A DNA stretch of 17,957 nucleotides from an uncultured Clostridium sp. (lineage in GTDB: Bacteria; Bacillota; Clostridia; TANB77; CAG-508), in the NCBI GenBank assembly GCA_900556695.1, contig USQA01000005.1, positions 1-17,957 of the forward strand, in the 5' to 3' direction. Each line of letters opens with the position of its first letter. The first letter of the stretch is position 1. The notes under the pieces are model-generated. The model did no database searches. It worked only from the letters and a program-made list of their open reading frames with translations, and had not been told where the DNA came from. The translations under genes were made by a program, and so were the position numbers. Shown one piece after another: positions 6,354-13,570 of the stretch.

Positions 6354-7130
6354 ATGTTTATAGTATTTAACAAACAAAAAATTTATGCATACCTAGTATC
6401 AGTAATTACAGTAGTATTATTATTTTGTGTGGCAAGTAGTTTAAACACAACTGCTAGTAATACAGTAGCCACATCATCATCTACAAATAAAAAATTATTA
6501 CCAATATATAATGTAGAAACATCAGAAAAGAAAGTTGCATTTACAATGAATTGTGCATGGAATGCAGATGACATAGATAGCATATTAAAAACATTAGAAG
6601 AAAATAACACAAAAATAACATTTTTTATGGTAGGAGATTGGATAGAAAAATTTCCTGATAGTGTAAAAAAAATATATGAATCTGGAAATGAAATTGCAAG
6701 TCATAGTGATACACACCCACATGTTAATAATTTAAGTTATGAAGAAAATATAGAAGAAATAGAAAGAAGTAATCAGAAAATAGAAAAAATAACAGGACAA
6801 AGAACTAAAATATATAGAGCACCATATGGAGAATATAATGATACAGTAATAAAAGCAGCAAATGATAAGGGATATTATACGATTCAATGGGATTTAGATA
6901 CACTAGATTATACAGGAATTACTGGAGGCGAAATGTGGAATAGATTAGAAGGAAAAATAAAAGAAGGAGATATAATTTTAAGTCATAATGGGACTAAACA
7001 TACTGCTGATAGTTTAGATATGCTTATTAAAAACATTAAAGCTAAAGGATTTGAAGTTGTAAAAGTTTCAGATTTAATTTATAAAGAAAATTATAATATA
7101 AATAGTAATGGAACACAAATAAAACAGTAG
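6354..7130 (+). CDS. Polysaccharide deacetylase, sporulation PdaB-like (NodB domain)
   Basis: 258 aa. Residues 10-31 form a hydrophobic N-terminal anchor, followed by an S/T/N-rich linker; the NodB domain spans about 58-240. Visible motifs: motif 1 as TMNCAWNADD (64-73), where the usual TFDD Asp is Asn; motif 2 SHSDTHPH (H117, H121 metal ligands); motif 3 RAPYGEYN (155-162); motif 4 around D183 (LDTLDY); motif 5 SHN (210-212). The NCAW form of motif 1 is common in clostridial sporulation deacetylases. Enzymes of this fold remove acetyl groups from peptidoglycan or chitin-like sugars outside the membrane. TTGGAGG lies 7-8 bases before the ATG. A sigma-E-like promoter precedes it, which supports a cortex or spore role. 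Confidence 0.88.
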   Translation: MFIVFNKQKIYAYLVSVITVVLLFCVASSLNTTASNTVATSSSTNKKLLPIYNVETSEKKVAFTMNCAWNADDIDSILKTLEENNTKITFFMVGDWIEKFPDSVKKIYESGNEIASHSDTHPHVNNLSYEENIEEIERSNQKIEKITGQRTKIYRAPYGEYNDTVIKAANDKGYYTIQWDLDTLDYTGITGGEMWNRLEGKIKEGDIILSHNGTKHTADSLDMLIKNIKAKGFEVVKVSDLIYKENYNINSNGTQIKQ

Positions 7131-7190
7131 TATGTATAATATTACCAATAAAGGAGATAATAAATTTATAAAAAAATTAAGGGGAAAAGT

Positions 7191-7703
7191 ATGTCATTTA
7201 TTGGAGTTGTTTCAGATAGTAAGTGTTTTGATATTATAAAAGAAAAAATAAAAGAAAATGATAAAGAAAATCAATTTAATTTAATACACATTAATTCAAA
7301 AAGCATAGATAATATTAAAAATATAAGATTTGAAGTGCTTGTTGTAAATTGTGAATTAGAAGAGTTAAAAGATTATCAATCAAATTTAGAAAAAATATAT
7401 TCAAATGCGAAATATTTAATTTTAAATACAGATATTAATAAAGAAGAATTTGAACCAAATAAACATATACAAATTATAACATATGGTTTAAATCATAAAT
7501 CAACAGTAACTATATCAAGTATTAGCGACACAGATATATTAATATATTTGCAAAGAAATATAAAAAACATTTCTAATTCAATTATAGAAGTAGAAGAAAA
7601 AAGAATAAAAATAAAAGAAAAAAGTAAATGTAAAACTTATGATGTTATGATATTATATATTATTTTTACTATTTATAATAAAAAAATAATCTCAGAAGTA
7701 TAG
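7191..7703 (+). CDS. Uncharacterised 170-aa protein
   Basis: I do not recognise a named family with certainty. The sequence starts MSFIGVVSDSKCFDIIKEKI, alternates short beta strands (FEVLVVNCE, KYLILNTD) with helices, and has a conserved-looking ITYGLNHKSTVT segment near residue 102. Similar YGL segments occur in Mur-ligase-like proteins, but no ATP-binding loop is visible. The last 25 residues are hydrophobic and A/T-coded. It lies 60 bases after the deacetylase with no terminator between, so it is probably co-transcribed and may be part of the same sporulation programme (inference). AAGGGGA precedes the ATG. A second strong AAGGAGAT box lies further upstream, before an in-frame ATT at 7164. 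Confidence 0.7.
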   Translation: MSFIGVVSDSKCFDIIKEKIKENDKENQFNLIHINSKSIDNIKNIRFEVLVVNCELEELKDYQSNLEKIYSNAKYLILNTDINKEEFEPNKHIQIITYGLNHKSTVTISSISDTDILIYLQRNIKNISNSIIEVEEKRIKIKEKSKCKTYDVMILYIIFTIYNKKIISEV

Positions 7704-7742
7704 GAAAAAACTAACTTTTTTAATAAAAATTAACTTTTTATG

Positions 7743-7771
7743 TAGACAAAACCAAAAAAATGATGTATAAT
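7743..7771 (+). promoter_or_regulatory. Sigma-A-type promoter of the SSB-like gene
   Basis: TAGACA at 7743-7748 and a perfect TATAAT at 7766-7771 are 17 bases apart. Transcription would start near 7778, leaving a leader of about 120 bases before the TTG start at 7901. Confidence 0.75.
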
Positions 7772-7812
7772 AATAAACATAGGTTAAAACGAGCGTAAGG
7801 AAAAATATACAT

Positions 7813-7868
7813 TAAGTAAGTTATAAACAAGATTTATAGCTAGCTTATACAAAATTATAAATTTTGTA
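7813..7868 (+). promoter_or_regulatory. Two adjacent hairpins in the 5' leader of the SSB-like gene
   Basis: Hairpin A pairs 7813-7827 with 7833-7847 around a 5-base CAAGA loop (15 positions, one A/A mismatch, two G-U). Hairpin B follows at once: TACAAAATT at 7848-7856 pairs with 7860-7868 around an ATA loop. No T-run follows, so it does not look like a terminator. It matches no riboswitch I know. A role in mRNA stability or autoregulation is possible. Confidence 0.5.
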
Positions 7869-7900
7869 AACCGATAAAAAAATAATAGGGAGGAAAAAAA

Positions 7901-8593
7901 TTGGATACAAATTATTTAGAAAACAACTATTTAACATTAGTTGGAAAAGTTACAGGAGAAAAAAGATTTAGCCATGAAATTTATGGAGAGAGTTTTTATG
8001 TTTTTGATTTATCAGTAGCACGTTTAAGTGGAAATGCAGACATAATACCAGTTACTGTTTCAGAAAGATTAATTAAAGATGAAATGCTAAAAGAAGGAAA
8101 TAATTTATTAGTAAAAGGACAATTTAGATCATATAACAGTTATGAAAATGAAAGAAATAGATTAATTCTAACTGTTTTTGCAAAAGACGTTATTGAAGTA
8201 GAAGAAAATGAAGAAGAAGAAAACGAAATGGCAAAAAAGGATATGATAACTAACGAAGTAGTATTAGTAGGTTACATATGTAAAAAGCCTATATATAGAC
8301 AAACACCATTTGGAAGAGAAATTTCTGACATATTACTTGCAGTAAATAGAGCATACAACAAATCTGATTATATACCATGTATTGCATGGGGAAGAAATGC
8401 AAGATTCTGCCAAGATTTAGAAGTTGGAACTCAAGTGAAGATAGTGGGAAGAGTACAATCTAGAACATATGAAAAGAAATTTGAAGATGGTACAGTTGAA
8501 CAAAGAGTTGCATATGAAGTATCAGTTGGAAGTTTAGAAGTTATAGATGAAAAAGATAATGCAAACGAAGTTGAAGAAAAAGAAGCTGTATAA
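7901..8593 (+). CDS. Single-stranded-DNA-binding protein with two OB folds
   Basis: 230 aa from a TTG start with GGGAGG 7 bases upstream. Residues 10-100 form a first SSB/PriB-like OB fold (YLTLVGKVTGEKRF, FYVFDLSVAR, NLLVKGQFRSYNSY). An acidic linker (EENEEEENE, about 104-113) joins a second, better conserved SSB fold (about 116-216; ITNEVVLVGYICKKPIYR, YIPCIAWGRNARFC, VKIVGRVQSR). A short acidic tail follows, without the DDIPF-type tip of canonical SSB. Tandem-OB SSB relatives of this size occur in Clostridia. The usual single-fold ssb normally lies after rpsF, which starts at the window edge, so this is probably a second SSB-like protein with a role in ssDNA handling. It is monocistronic, between its own promoter and terminator. 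Confidence 0.85.
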   Translation: MDTNYLENNYLTLVGKVTGEKRFSHEIYGESFYVFDLSVARLSGNADIIPVTVSERLIKDEMLKEGNNLLVKGQFRSYNSYENERNRLILTVFAKDVIEVEENEEEENEMAKKDMITNEVVLVGYICKKPIYRQTPFGREISDILLAVNRAYNKSDYIPCIAWGRNARFCQDLEVGTQVKIVGRVQSRTYEKKFEDGTVEQRVAYEVSVGSLEVIDEKDNANEVEEKEAV

Positions 8594-8625
8594 ATTAGTT
8601 ATTATTAGAAATAAATAATAGTTAT

Positions 8626-8663
8626 AAAAAGTTTTAAAAGACTAGTCTTTTAAAACTTTTTTT
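8626..8663. terminator. Strong palindromic terminator after the SSB-like gene
   Basis: Two 18-base perfect arms (8626-8643 and 8644-8661) with the centre AGACTAGTCT, ending in seven T. It is the longest perfect palindrome in the window and should work in both directions. Confidence 0.9.
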
Positions 8664-8671
8664 GATATAAT
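8663..8671 (+). promoter_or_regulatory. Extended -10 promoter of the GT-C/lspA/rluD/rluB cluster
   Basis: TGATATAAT at 8663-8671 is an exact extended -10 (TGnTATAAT) directly behind the terminator; a poor TAGTCT -35 stands 17 bases upstream. Transcription would begin about 20 bases before the ATG at 8700. Confidence 0.5.
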
Positions 8672-8699
8672 TGGTAAGAAAAATAGAAAGGATGGTATT

Positions 8700-10415
8700 A
8701 TGGCAAAAAAGCAAGTTAAGAAAAAAGAAAATAAAAAAAGTAGTAATAAAGATAAATTAAAAAATAGAAAAATAAATTCAGCTGTAGTTTTTACTATTAT
8801 GGCGATAATAACAATATCAATAATATCTATAGCATTAACACCAGTCACATTACAAAATGATACATTTTATACTATAAAAATAGGAGAGCATATAAGTAAA
8901 TATGGAATAGATATGCAAGACCCATTTTCATGGCATGAAAATTTAGGTTATACATATCCTCATTGGGGATATGATTTAATAACATATTATATATATTCAG
9001 CTTTTGGAATAACAGGTATTTATGTTGTTACATGTATATTATCTGCTATTTTAGGAATTACAATATATACAGTAAATTCTAAACTAGTTAAAAATAAAGT
9101 ATTGTCATTTTTAATAACTATAGGAGCAATCTATGTAATTAGGGGATATATAGCAGCTAGAGCTCAATTAGTTACATTTATATTATTTGCATTAACAATA
9201 CTTTTTATAGAGAAATTTTTAGAAACAAAGAAAAAAAGATATGCAGTAGCATTAATAATTATTCCTATTATTATAGCAAATATACATTTAGCAGTATTTC
9301 CATTTTATTTTATATTGTATTTACCATACATAGCTGAATATATAATAGCAATACTTGGTGAAGTTGTAATATATAGAAAGTTAAGAATACAAAAAATAAA
9401 ATTAAAAATAAAAAGACTTTCTAAAGATAATAAGAATCAAGAAAAAGTAGAGAAATTAAAAGAAGAGTTAAATAAATTAAATGAAAAAGTAGACAAAATA
9501 AAAATAAAAAGAAGCAAAAATTTACAAAATCCATATAAGATAAAATTAACAAAAAATGATAATGTTAAATGGTTAATATTAATAATGATAATATGTATAT
9601 TTACAGGACTATTAACACCTTTAGGTGACACACCATATACATATTTATTTAAAACATTACAAGGAAATACAACACAAAATATCAGTGAACATTTACCAAT
9701 GACATTGTCAAATGAGTCAGAAGCATGTTGTTGTTTAATATTATTTTTAGCACCATTAATTTTTACAAAAGTAAAAATTAGATTAAGCGATTTATTTATG
9801 ATAAGTGGATTATGCTTTTTAATGTTAGCATCTAGAAGACAAATAACCATGTTTGTAATTGTTGGCTCAGTAATATTAAATAGATTAATAACTCAATTAA
9901 TAGTAATATATAATGATGAAAAATATATTGAAAATATGGAAAAAAGAGCAACTAGTATCATAGGTGTGTTAATTATATCAATATTAACATTATGTTTAAC
10001 ATATTATTTTGCTAAAGATAAAGTAGATGATAAGTATATAGATGAATCATCTTATCCTGTACAAGCTTGTGATTATATATTAAAAAACATAGATTTAGGA
10101 AAAGCAAGATTTTATAATGAATACAATTATGGTAGTTATATGTTATTTAGAGGAATACCAGTATTTATAGATTCAAGAGCAGATTTATATGCACCAGAGT
10201 TTAGTGGAAAAAGTGATGATATTTTTATGGACTTTATTGAAACTTCTGGTATAGCTAAATTTTATGAAGATATATTTAAAAAATATGATATTACACATGT
10301 AATTACATATGAAAATTCAAAAATGAATATGATAATAGAAAAAACAAAAGATCCAAATTATAAACAATTATATAAAGATGATTACTTTGTTGTATATGAA
10401 AGATTAAGTAATTAG
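8700..10415 (+). CDS. Polytopic membrane protein, GT-C glycosyltransferase-like
   Basis: 571 aa. After a lysine-rich cytosolic N-terminus, hydrophobic helices lie at about 27-49, 98-122, 133-149, 155-172, 180-225 (two), 290-308, 341-357, 362-376, 381-400 and 416-437. The first outside loop holds an N53-D54 pair and DPFSWHENLGYTYPHWGYD, like the acidic-residue loop of GT-C enzymes that use lipid-linked sugars. Between helices (about 228-275) is a long K/E/L coiled-coil-like cytosolic insert. The C-terminal soluble part (440-571) has NEYNYGSYMLFRGIPVFIDSRADLY, which is frequent in such membrane proteins. No substrate can be named. AAAGGA precedes the ATG. It is followed by lspA after 15 bases, so they are likely co-transcribed. 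Confidence 0.75.
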   Translation: MAKKQVKKKENKKSSNKDKLKNRKINSAVVFTIMAIITISIISIALTPVTLQNDTFYTIKIGEHISKYGIDMQDPFSWHENLGYTYPHWGYDLITYYIYSAFGITGIYVVTCILSAILGITIYTVNSKLVKNKVLSFLITIGAIYVIRGYIAARAQLVTFILFALTILFIEKFLETKKKRYAVALIIIPIIIANIHLAVFPFYFILYLPYIAEYIIAILGEVVIYRKLRIQKIKLKIKRLSKDNKNQEKVEKLKEELNKLNEKVDKIKIKRSKNLQNPYKIKLTKNDNVKWLILIMIICIFTGLLTPLGDTPYTYLFKTLQGNTTQNISEHLPMTLSNESEACCCLILFLAPLIFTKVKIRLSDLFMISGLCFLMLASRRQITMFVIVGSVILNRLITQLIVIYNDEKYIENMEKRATSIIGVLIISILTLCLTYYFAKDKVDDKYIDESSYPVQACDYILKNIDLGKARFYNEYNYGSYMLFRGIPVFIDSRADLYAPEFSGKSDDIFMDFIETSGIAKFYEDIFKKYDITHVITYENSKMNMIIEKTKDPNYKQLYKDDYFVVYERLSN

Positions 10416-10430
10416 AAAGGTAAATGTAAA

Positions 10431-10952
10431 ATGGAAAAAAAAGAAGATTTAGTAAAAAAATCTGAAAAAAGAAAGTTAAGTAAAATAGATATAATATTAA
10501 TAATAATTGTGTTAGCAATTATAGTATTAGATCAAATAACAAAAATTTACATGGTAAAAGTAGAAAATATAGACATTATTCAAAATGTATTAAAATTTAA
10601 TGTAACTCATAATGAAAAAGCAGCATATGGAATTGGTTCTAATTCAACATTTATGTATGTTGCTACAAATATAATAATTTTAGGAATAATATTTAAATTT
10701 ATTACAACACAAAATGAATATGTTGATACAAAATTAAAAGTATTTTTATCATTCATTATGGCTGGAGGAATATCAAATGTAATAGATAGAATAATTAGAG
10801 GATATGTAGTAGAATTTATAGATTTTACACCAAGTGTAAATATTCCTATTTTCAATATTGCAGATATTTTTACGGTTTTAGGATGGGTTTTAGTTGTAGC
10901 AGTATTTTCTTATTTTACTGTTACAGAATGGCAAAAAAAGGGAAAGAAGTAA
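10431..10952 (+). CDS. lspA: Lipoprotein signal peptidase (signal peptidase II)
   Basis: 173 aa with four transmembrane helices (about 19-36, 74-91, 103-116, 148-167). This inner-membrane aspartic protease removes the signal peptide from prolipoproteins after lipid attachment to Cys. Visible conserved parts: LDQITK (33-38), NVTHNEKAAYGIG (57-69), GGISNVIDRIIRGYVVEFIDF with catalytic D119, and FNIADI with catalytic D145. The N-terminal extension before the first helix is polar and about 18 residues long. AGAAAGG precedes the ATG. The next gene, rluD, starts 15 bases on, the common lspA-rluD order of Firmicutes. Confidence 0.97.
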   Translation: MEKKEDLVKKSEKRKLSKIDIILIIIVLAIIVLDQITKIYMVKVENIDIIQNVLKFNVTHNEKAAYGIGSNSTFMYVATNIIILGIIFKFITTQNEYVDTKLKVFLSFIMAGGISNVIDRIIRGYVVEFIDFTPSVNIPIFNIADIFTVLGWVLVVAVFSYFTVTEWQKKGKK

Positions 10953-10967
10953 ATATAGGAGAGATTA

Positions 10968-11879
10968 ATGAAAGAATTCATAGTAAAAGATGATGAAGCA
11001 GGAAAAAGAATAGATTCATATTTATCTAATAAAGATGATGAGATTTCAAGAGTAGCAGTACAAAGATTAATAAAAAATGATAAAATTCTAGTAAATGGAA
11101 AAAGTACAAAAGCATCATACAAAGTTCAAAAAAATGATAGTATAAAAGTAGAAGAAGAAAAACCAAAAGAAATCTCATTAAAACCACAAGATATACCAGT
11201 AGAAATAATATATGAAGACAAAGATATAATTGTGGTAAATAAACCAAAAGGGATGGTGGTACATCCAGCAAATGGAAATCCAGATGGAACATTAGTAAAT
11301 AGTTTGATGTCAATTTGCAAAGATTCTTTATCAGGAATAGGAGGAGAAATAAGACCAGGAATTGTTCACAGATTGGATAAAGATACATCAGGAGTTATAG
11401 TTGTGGCAAAAAATGATAAAGCACATATAAATCTTAGTGAACAAATAAAAAATCATAAGGTAGAAAAAACATACATTGCACTGGTAAAAGGGGTAGTAAA
11501 AGCAAATGAGGCTACAATAGATATGCCAATTGGAAGAAGTACAAAAGATAGAAAGAAAATGGCAGTTACTAAAACAGGGAAAAATGCAATAACTCATTTT
11601 AAAGTTATAAAAAGATTTCACAATTACACATTACTTGAAGTTAAAATTGAAACAGGAAGAACACATCAAATAAGAGTGCATTTATCACAAATTGGATATC
11701 CAATTGTAGGAGATACAACATATTCTAATGGAAAAAATGAATGGGGAATTAAAGGACAATGTTTGCATGCGAAAAGTTTAAAATTCAAACATCCAATTAC
11801 AGGAAAAGAAATGTTTTTAGAAGCTAAAATGCCAGAGTATTTTGAAGAAGTTATAAATGAATTAGATAAAGAGTTATAA
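10968..11879 (+). CDS. rluD: 23S rRNA pseudouridine synthase, RluD type
   Basis: 303 aa. N-terminal S4 RNA-binding domain (residues 13-60, RIDSYLSNKDDEISRVAVQ, ILVNGK), then the pseudouridine synthase domain: IVVNKPKGMVVHP (88-100), catalytic motif HRLDKDTSG with D137, KTYIALVKG, and RTHQIRVHLSQIGYPIVGD near 228-246. RluD converts uridines in helix 69 of 23S rRNA; sequence alone cannot separate it from close RluC-type paralogues, but the lspA context and S4 domain fit RluD. An AGGAGA box precedes the ATG. It is in the same cluster as lspA and the RluB-type gene. Confidence 0.93.
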   Translation: MKEFIVKDDEAGKRIDSYLSNKDDEISRVAVQRLIKNDKILVNGKSTKASYKVQKNDSIKVEEEKPKEISLKPQDIPVEIIYEDKDIIVVNKPKGMVVHPANGNPDGTLVNSLMSICKDSLSGIGGEIRPGIVHRLDKDTSGVIVVAKNDKAHINLSEQIKNHKVEKTYIALVKGVVKANEATIDMPIGRSTKDRKKMAVTKTGKNAITHFKVIKRFHNYTLLEVKIETGRTHQIRVHLSQIGYPIVGDTTYSNGKNEWGIKGQCLHAKSLKFKHPITGKEMFLEAKMPEYFEEVINELDKEL

Positions 11880-11911
11880 ATAAAAAAATTCTGATTAGAG
11901 GAGGAAATTAT

Positions 11912-12628
11912 TTGGAAGAAATAAGATTACAAAAATATTTAGCTGATTGTGGAATTGCATCAAGAAGAAAATCAGAAGAATTAATAAAACAAGGACAAGT
12001 AAAAGTTAATGGAAAAACAATAACAGAGCTTGGTACGAAGGTTATACCAAATAAAGACATTGTGGAATATAATGGTAAAAAGATAGAATTAAAAAAGGAA
12101 TATGTATATATATTGTTAAATAAACCAATTGGATATGTTACAACAGTTAAAGATCAATTTAATAGAGATTCTGTCTTGGATTTAGTAAAAACAAATAAAA
12201 GATTAGTTCCAGTAGGAAGGTTAGACATGTACACGTCAGGAGCGTTAATTCTTACAAATGATGGAGATTTTGTATATAAAGTTACACATCCAAAACATGA
12301 AATTGAAAAAACATATACTGTTACAATAATAGGAATAGTAAAAAAAGAAGAAGTAGAAAAATTAAAAAAAGGTGTGGAAATAGAAGATTATATTACTAAG
12401 CCAGCAAAAGTGAAAATATTAAAAATAGATGAAGAAAAAAATCAGTCTAGACTCGAAATAACAATTCATGAGGGAAAGAATAGACAAGTAAGAAAAATGT
12501 GTGAAGCAATTGGGCATAAAGTATTAGCACTTCATAGAAGCAAAATTGCAGGAATAGATGTAAAAGATATTCCTTTAGGCAAATGGAGATATTTAAACAG
12601 CAAAGAAGTTAATAAGATAAAAATGTAA
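11912..12628 (+). CDS. rluB: 16S/23S rRNA pseudouridine synthase, RsuA/RluB type
   Basis: 238 aa from a TTG start with GAGGAGG about 8 bases upstream. The S4 domain covers residues 3-50 (RLQKYLADCGIASRRKSEELI), followed by the RsuA/RluB/RluE-type catalytic domain with LLNKPIGYVTTVKD, GRLDMYTSGALILTNDG (catalytic D105) and the late EGKNRQVRKMCEAIGHKV block typical of this class. It makes a pseudouridine in ribosomal RNA during subunit assembly. RluB (23S U2605) and RsuA (16S U516) cannot be fully told apart here; RluB is the more frequent assignment for the Firmicutes copy. The gap to rluD is 32 bases without a terminator. Confidence 0.85.
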   Translation: MEEIRLQKYLADCGIASRRKSEELIKQGQVKVNGKTITELGTKVIPNKDIVEYNGKKIELKKEYVYILLNKPIGYVTTVKDQFNRDSVLDLVKTNKRLVPVGRLDMYTSGALILTNDGDFVYKVTHPKHEIEKTYTVTIIGIVKKEEVEKLKKGVEIEDYITKPAKVKILKIDEEKNQSRLEITIHEGKNRQVRKMCEAIGHKVLALHRSKIAGIDVKDIPLGKWRYLNSKEVNKIKM

Positions 12629-12639
12629 AATAAAAACTA

Positions 12640-12668
12640 TTTACAACTAAAAAAAATATTTATATAAT
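12640..12668 (+). promoter_or_regulatory. Sigma-A-type promoter of the S1-domain gene
   Basis: TTTACA at 12640-12645, then TATAAT at 12663-12668 with a 17-base spacer, starting 12 bases after the rluB stop and 35 bases before the ATG at 12703. Confidence 0.7.
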
Positions 12669-12702
12669 ATAAAAAACACAAGAAAAAGGAGAAAATATAC
12701 AA

Positions 12703-13506
12703 ATGAATACCTTAAGATTTATGCCAGAAGGATGGAATAATGAAATTACCAAATTAGATATAAATAATGTTAATCAATATATACAAACAGGAGATACATT
12801 ACAAGGACTAGTAAAAGAATGTGATGAAAAATATAATTTGCACGTAAAGTTTGAGAATGGATTAACTGGAATAATGCCAAGAGAAGAAATAGAAGCTATT
12901 AATCTTCAAAGTGATGGTTTACCAAAAACAAATTTATGTACAGGAAAGGTACATAAATTTATACAATTTAAAATAAAGGAAATCAAAGATGAGAATACTG
13001 TAATGATATCAAGAAAACAAGTACAGTCAGAGGCATTAAATTGGGTAAAAAGTGATTTGAAAGTAGGACAAACTGTAACAGGTATAGTAAAAAATATAAA
13101 ACCATATGGAGCGTTTGTAGAAATAGGTGGAGGAATTGTAGGACTAGTACATATTGAAGATTTATCAGTGGCAAGAATAAAAACACCATATGAAAGATTG
13201 AAAATTGGACAAAAAATAAATATTATGGTAAAATCTATAGATAAAGCAGACGGAAGAGTAATATTGTCTTATAAAGAAACTTTAGGAACATGGGAAGAAA
13301 ATGTGAAAAAGTTTAATTCTGGAGATAAAGTAAAAGGTATTGTAAGAGAAACAGAAAAAAACAAAAATGGAATATTTATAGAGTTAACACCAAATTTAGT
13401 TGGAATGGCAGAATATGAAGAAGGTTTACAATATGGACAAAATGTAGATGTATATATCAAGAAAATAGATAATGACAAGAAAAAAGTCAAATTAGTAATT
13501 ATATAA
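12703..13506 (+). CDS. RNA-binding protein with three S1 domains (ribosomal protein S1-like)
   Basis: 267 aa. A short leader (1-27) precedes three OB/S1 folds: a divergent one at about 28-108 (GDTLQGLVKECDEKY, LTGIMPREEI), a canonical one at 122-192 (GQTVTGIVKNIKPYGAFVEIG, GIVGLVHIEDLS, GQKINIMVKSID) and a last one at 206-267 (GDKVKGIVRETEKN, GIFIELTPNLVGMAEY). Low-GC Gram-positives often carry such shortened S1 relatives in place of the six-domain protein. Binding of mRNA or the 30S subunit is the likely role, though a general RNA-binding function cannot be excluded. AAAGGAGAA precedes the ATG, and a good promoter lies upstream. Confidence 0.85.
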   Translation: MNTLRFMPEGWNNEITKLDINNVNQYIQTGDTLQGLVKECDEKYNLHVKFENGLTGIMPREEIEAINLQSDGLPKTNLCTGKVHKFIQFKIKEIKDENTVMISRKQVQSEALNWVKSDLKVGQTVTGIVKNIKPYGAFVEIGGGIVGLVHIEDLSVARIKTPYERLKIGQKINIMVKSIDKADGRVILSYKETLGTWEENVKKFNSGDKVKGIVRETEKNKNGIFIELTPNLVGMAEYEEGLQYGQNVDVYIKKIDNDKKKVKLVII

Positions 13507-13533
13507 ATATGATTATATATTAATTATAATATT

Positions 13534-13553
13534 CTGATATTTAATAATATCAG
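13534..13553 (+). promoter_or_regulatory. Small hairpin before the winged-helix gene
   Basis: CTGATATT (13534-13541) pairs perfectly with AATATCAG (13546-13553) around a TAAT loop, 4 bases before AAAGGAGG and 17 before the ATG at 13571. It has no T-tail. It may be an mRNA stem or an operator; in such AT-rich DNA chance is possible. Confidence 0.35.
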
Positions 13554-13570
13554 TAAAAGGAGGAATAAGA

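Noticed and set aside
7707..7745. Possible weak terminator (A6/T6 around CTAAC) after the 170-aa gene
   Set aside because: The stem is only A-T pairs and the region is a simple A/T-rich repeat; it is not separable from background.
9437..9850. 137-aa minus-strand open frame inside the GT-C-like gene
   Set aside because: It is antisense to a coherent membrane-protein reading frame, lacks a ribosome binding site and has no recognisable domain.
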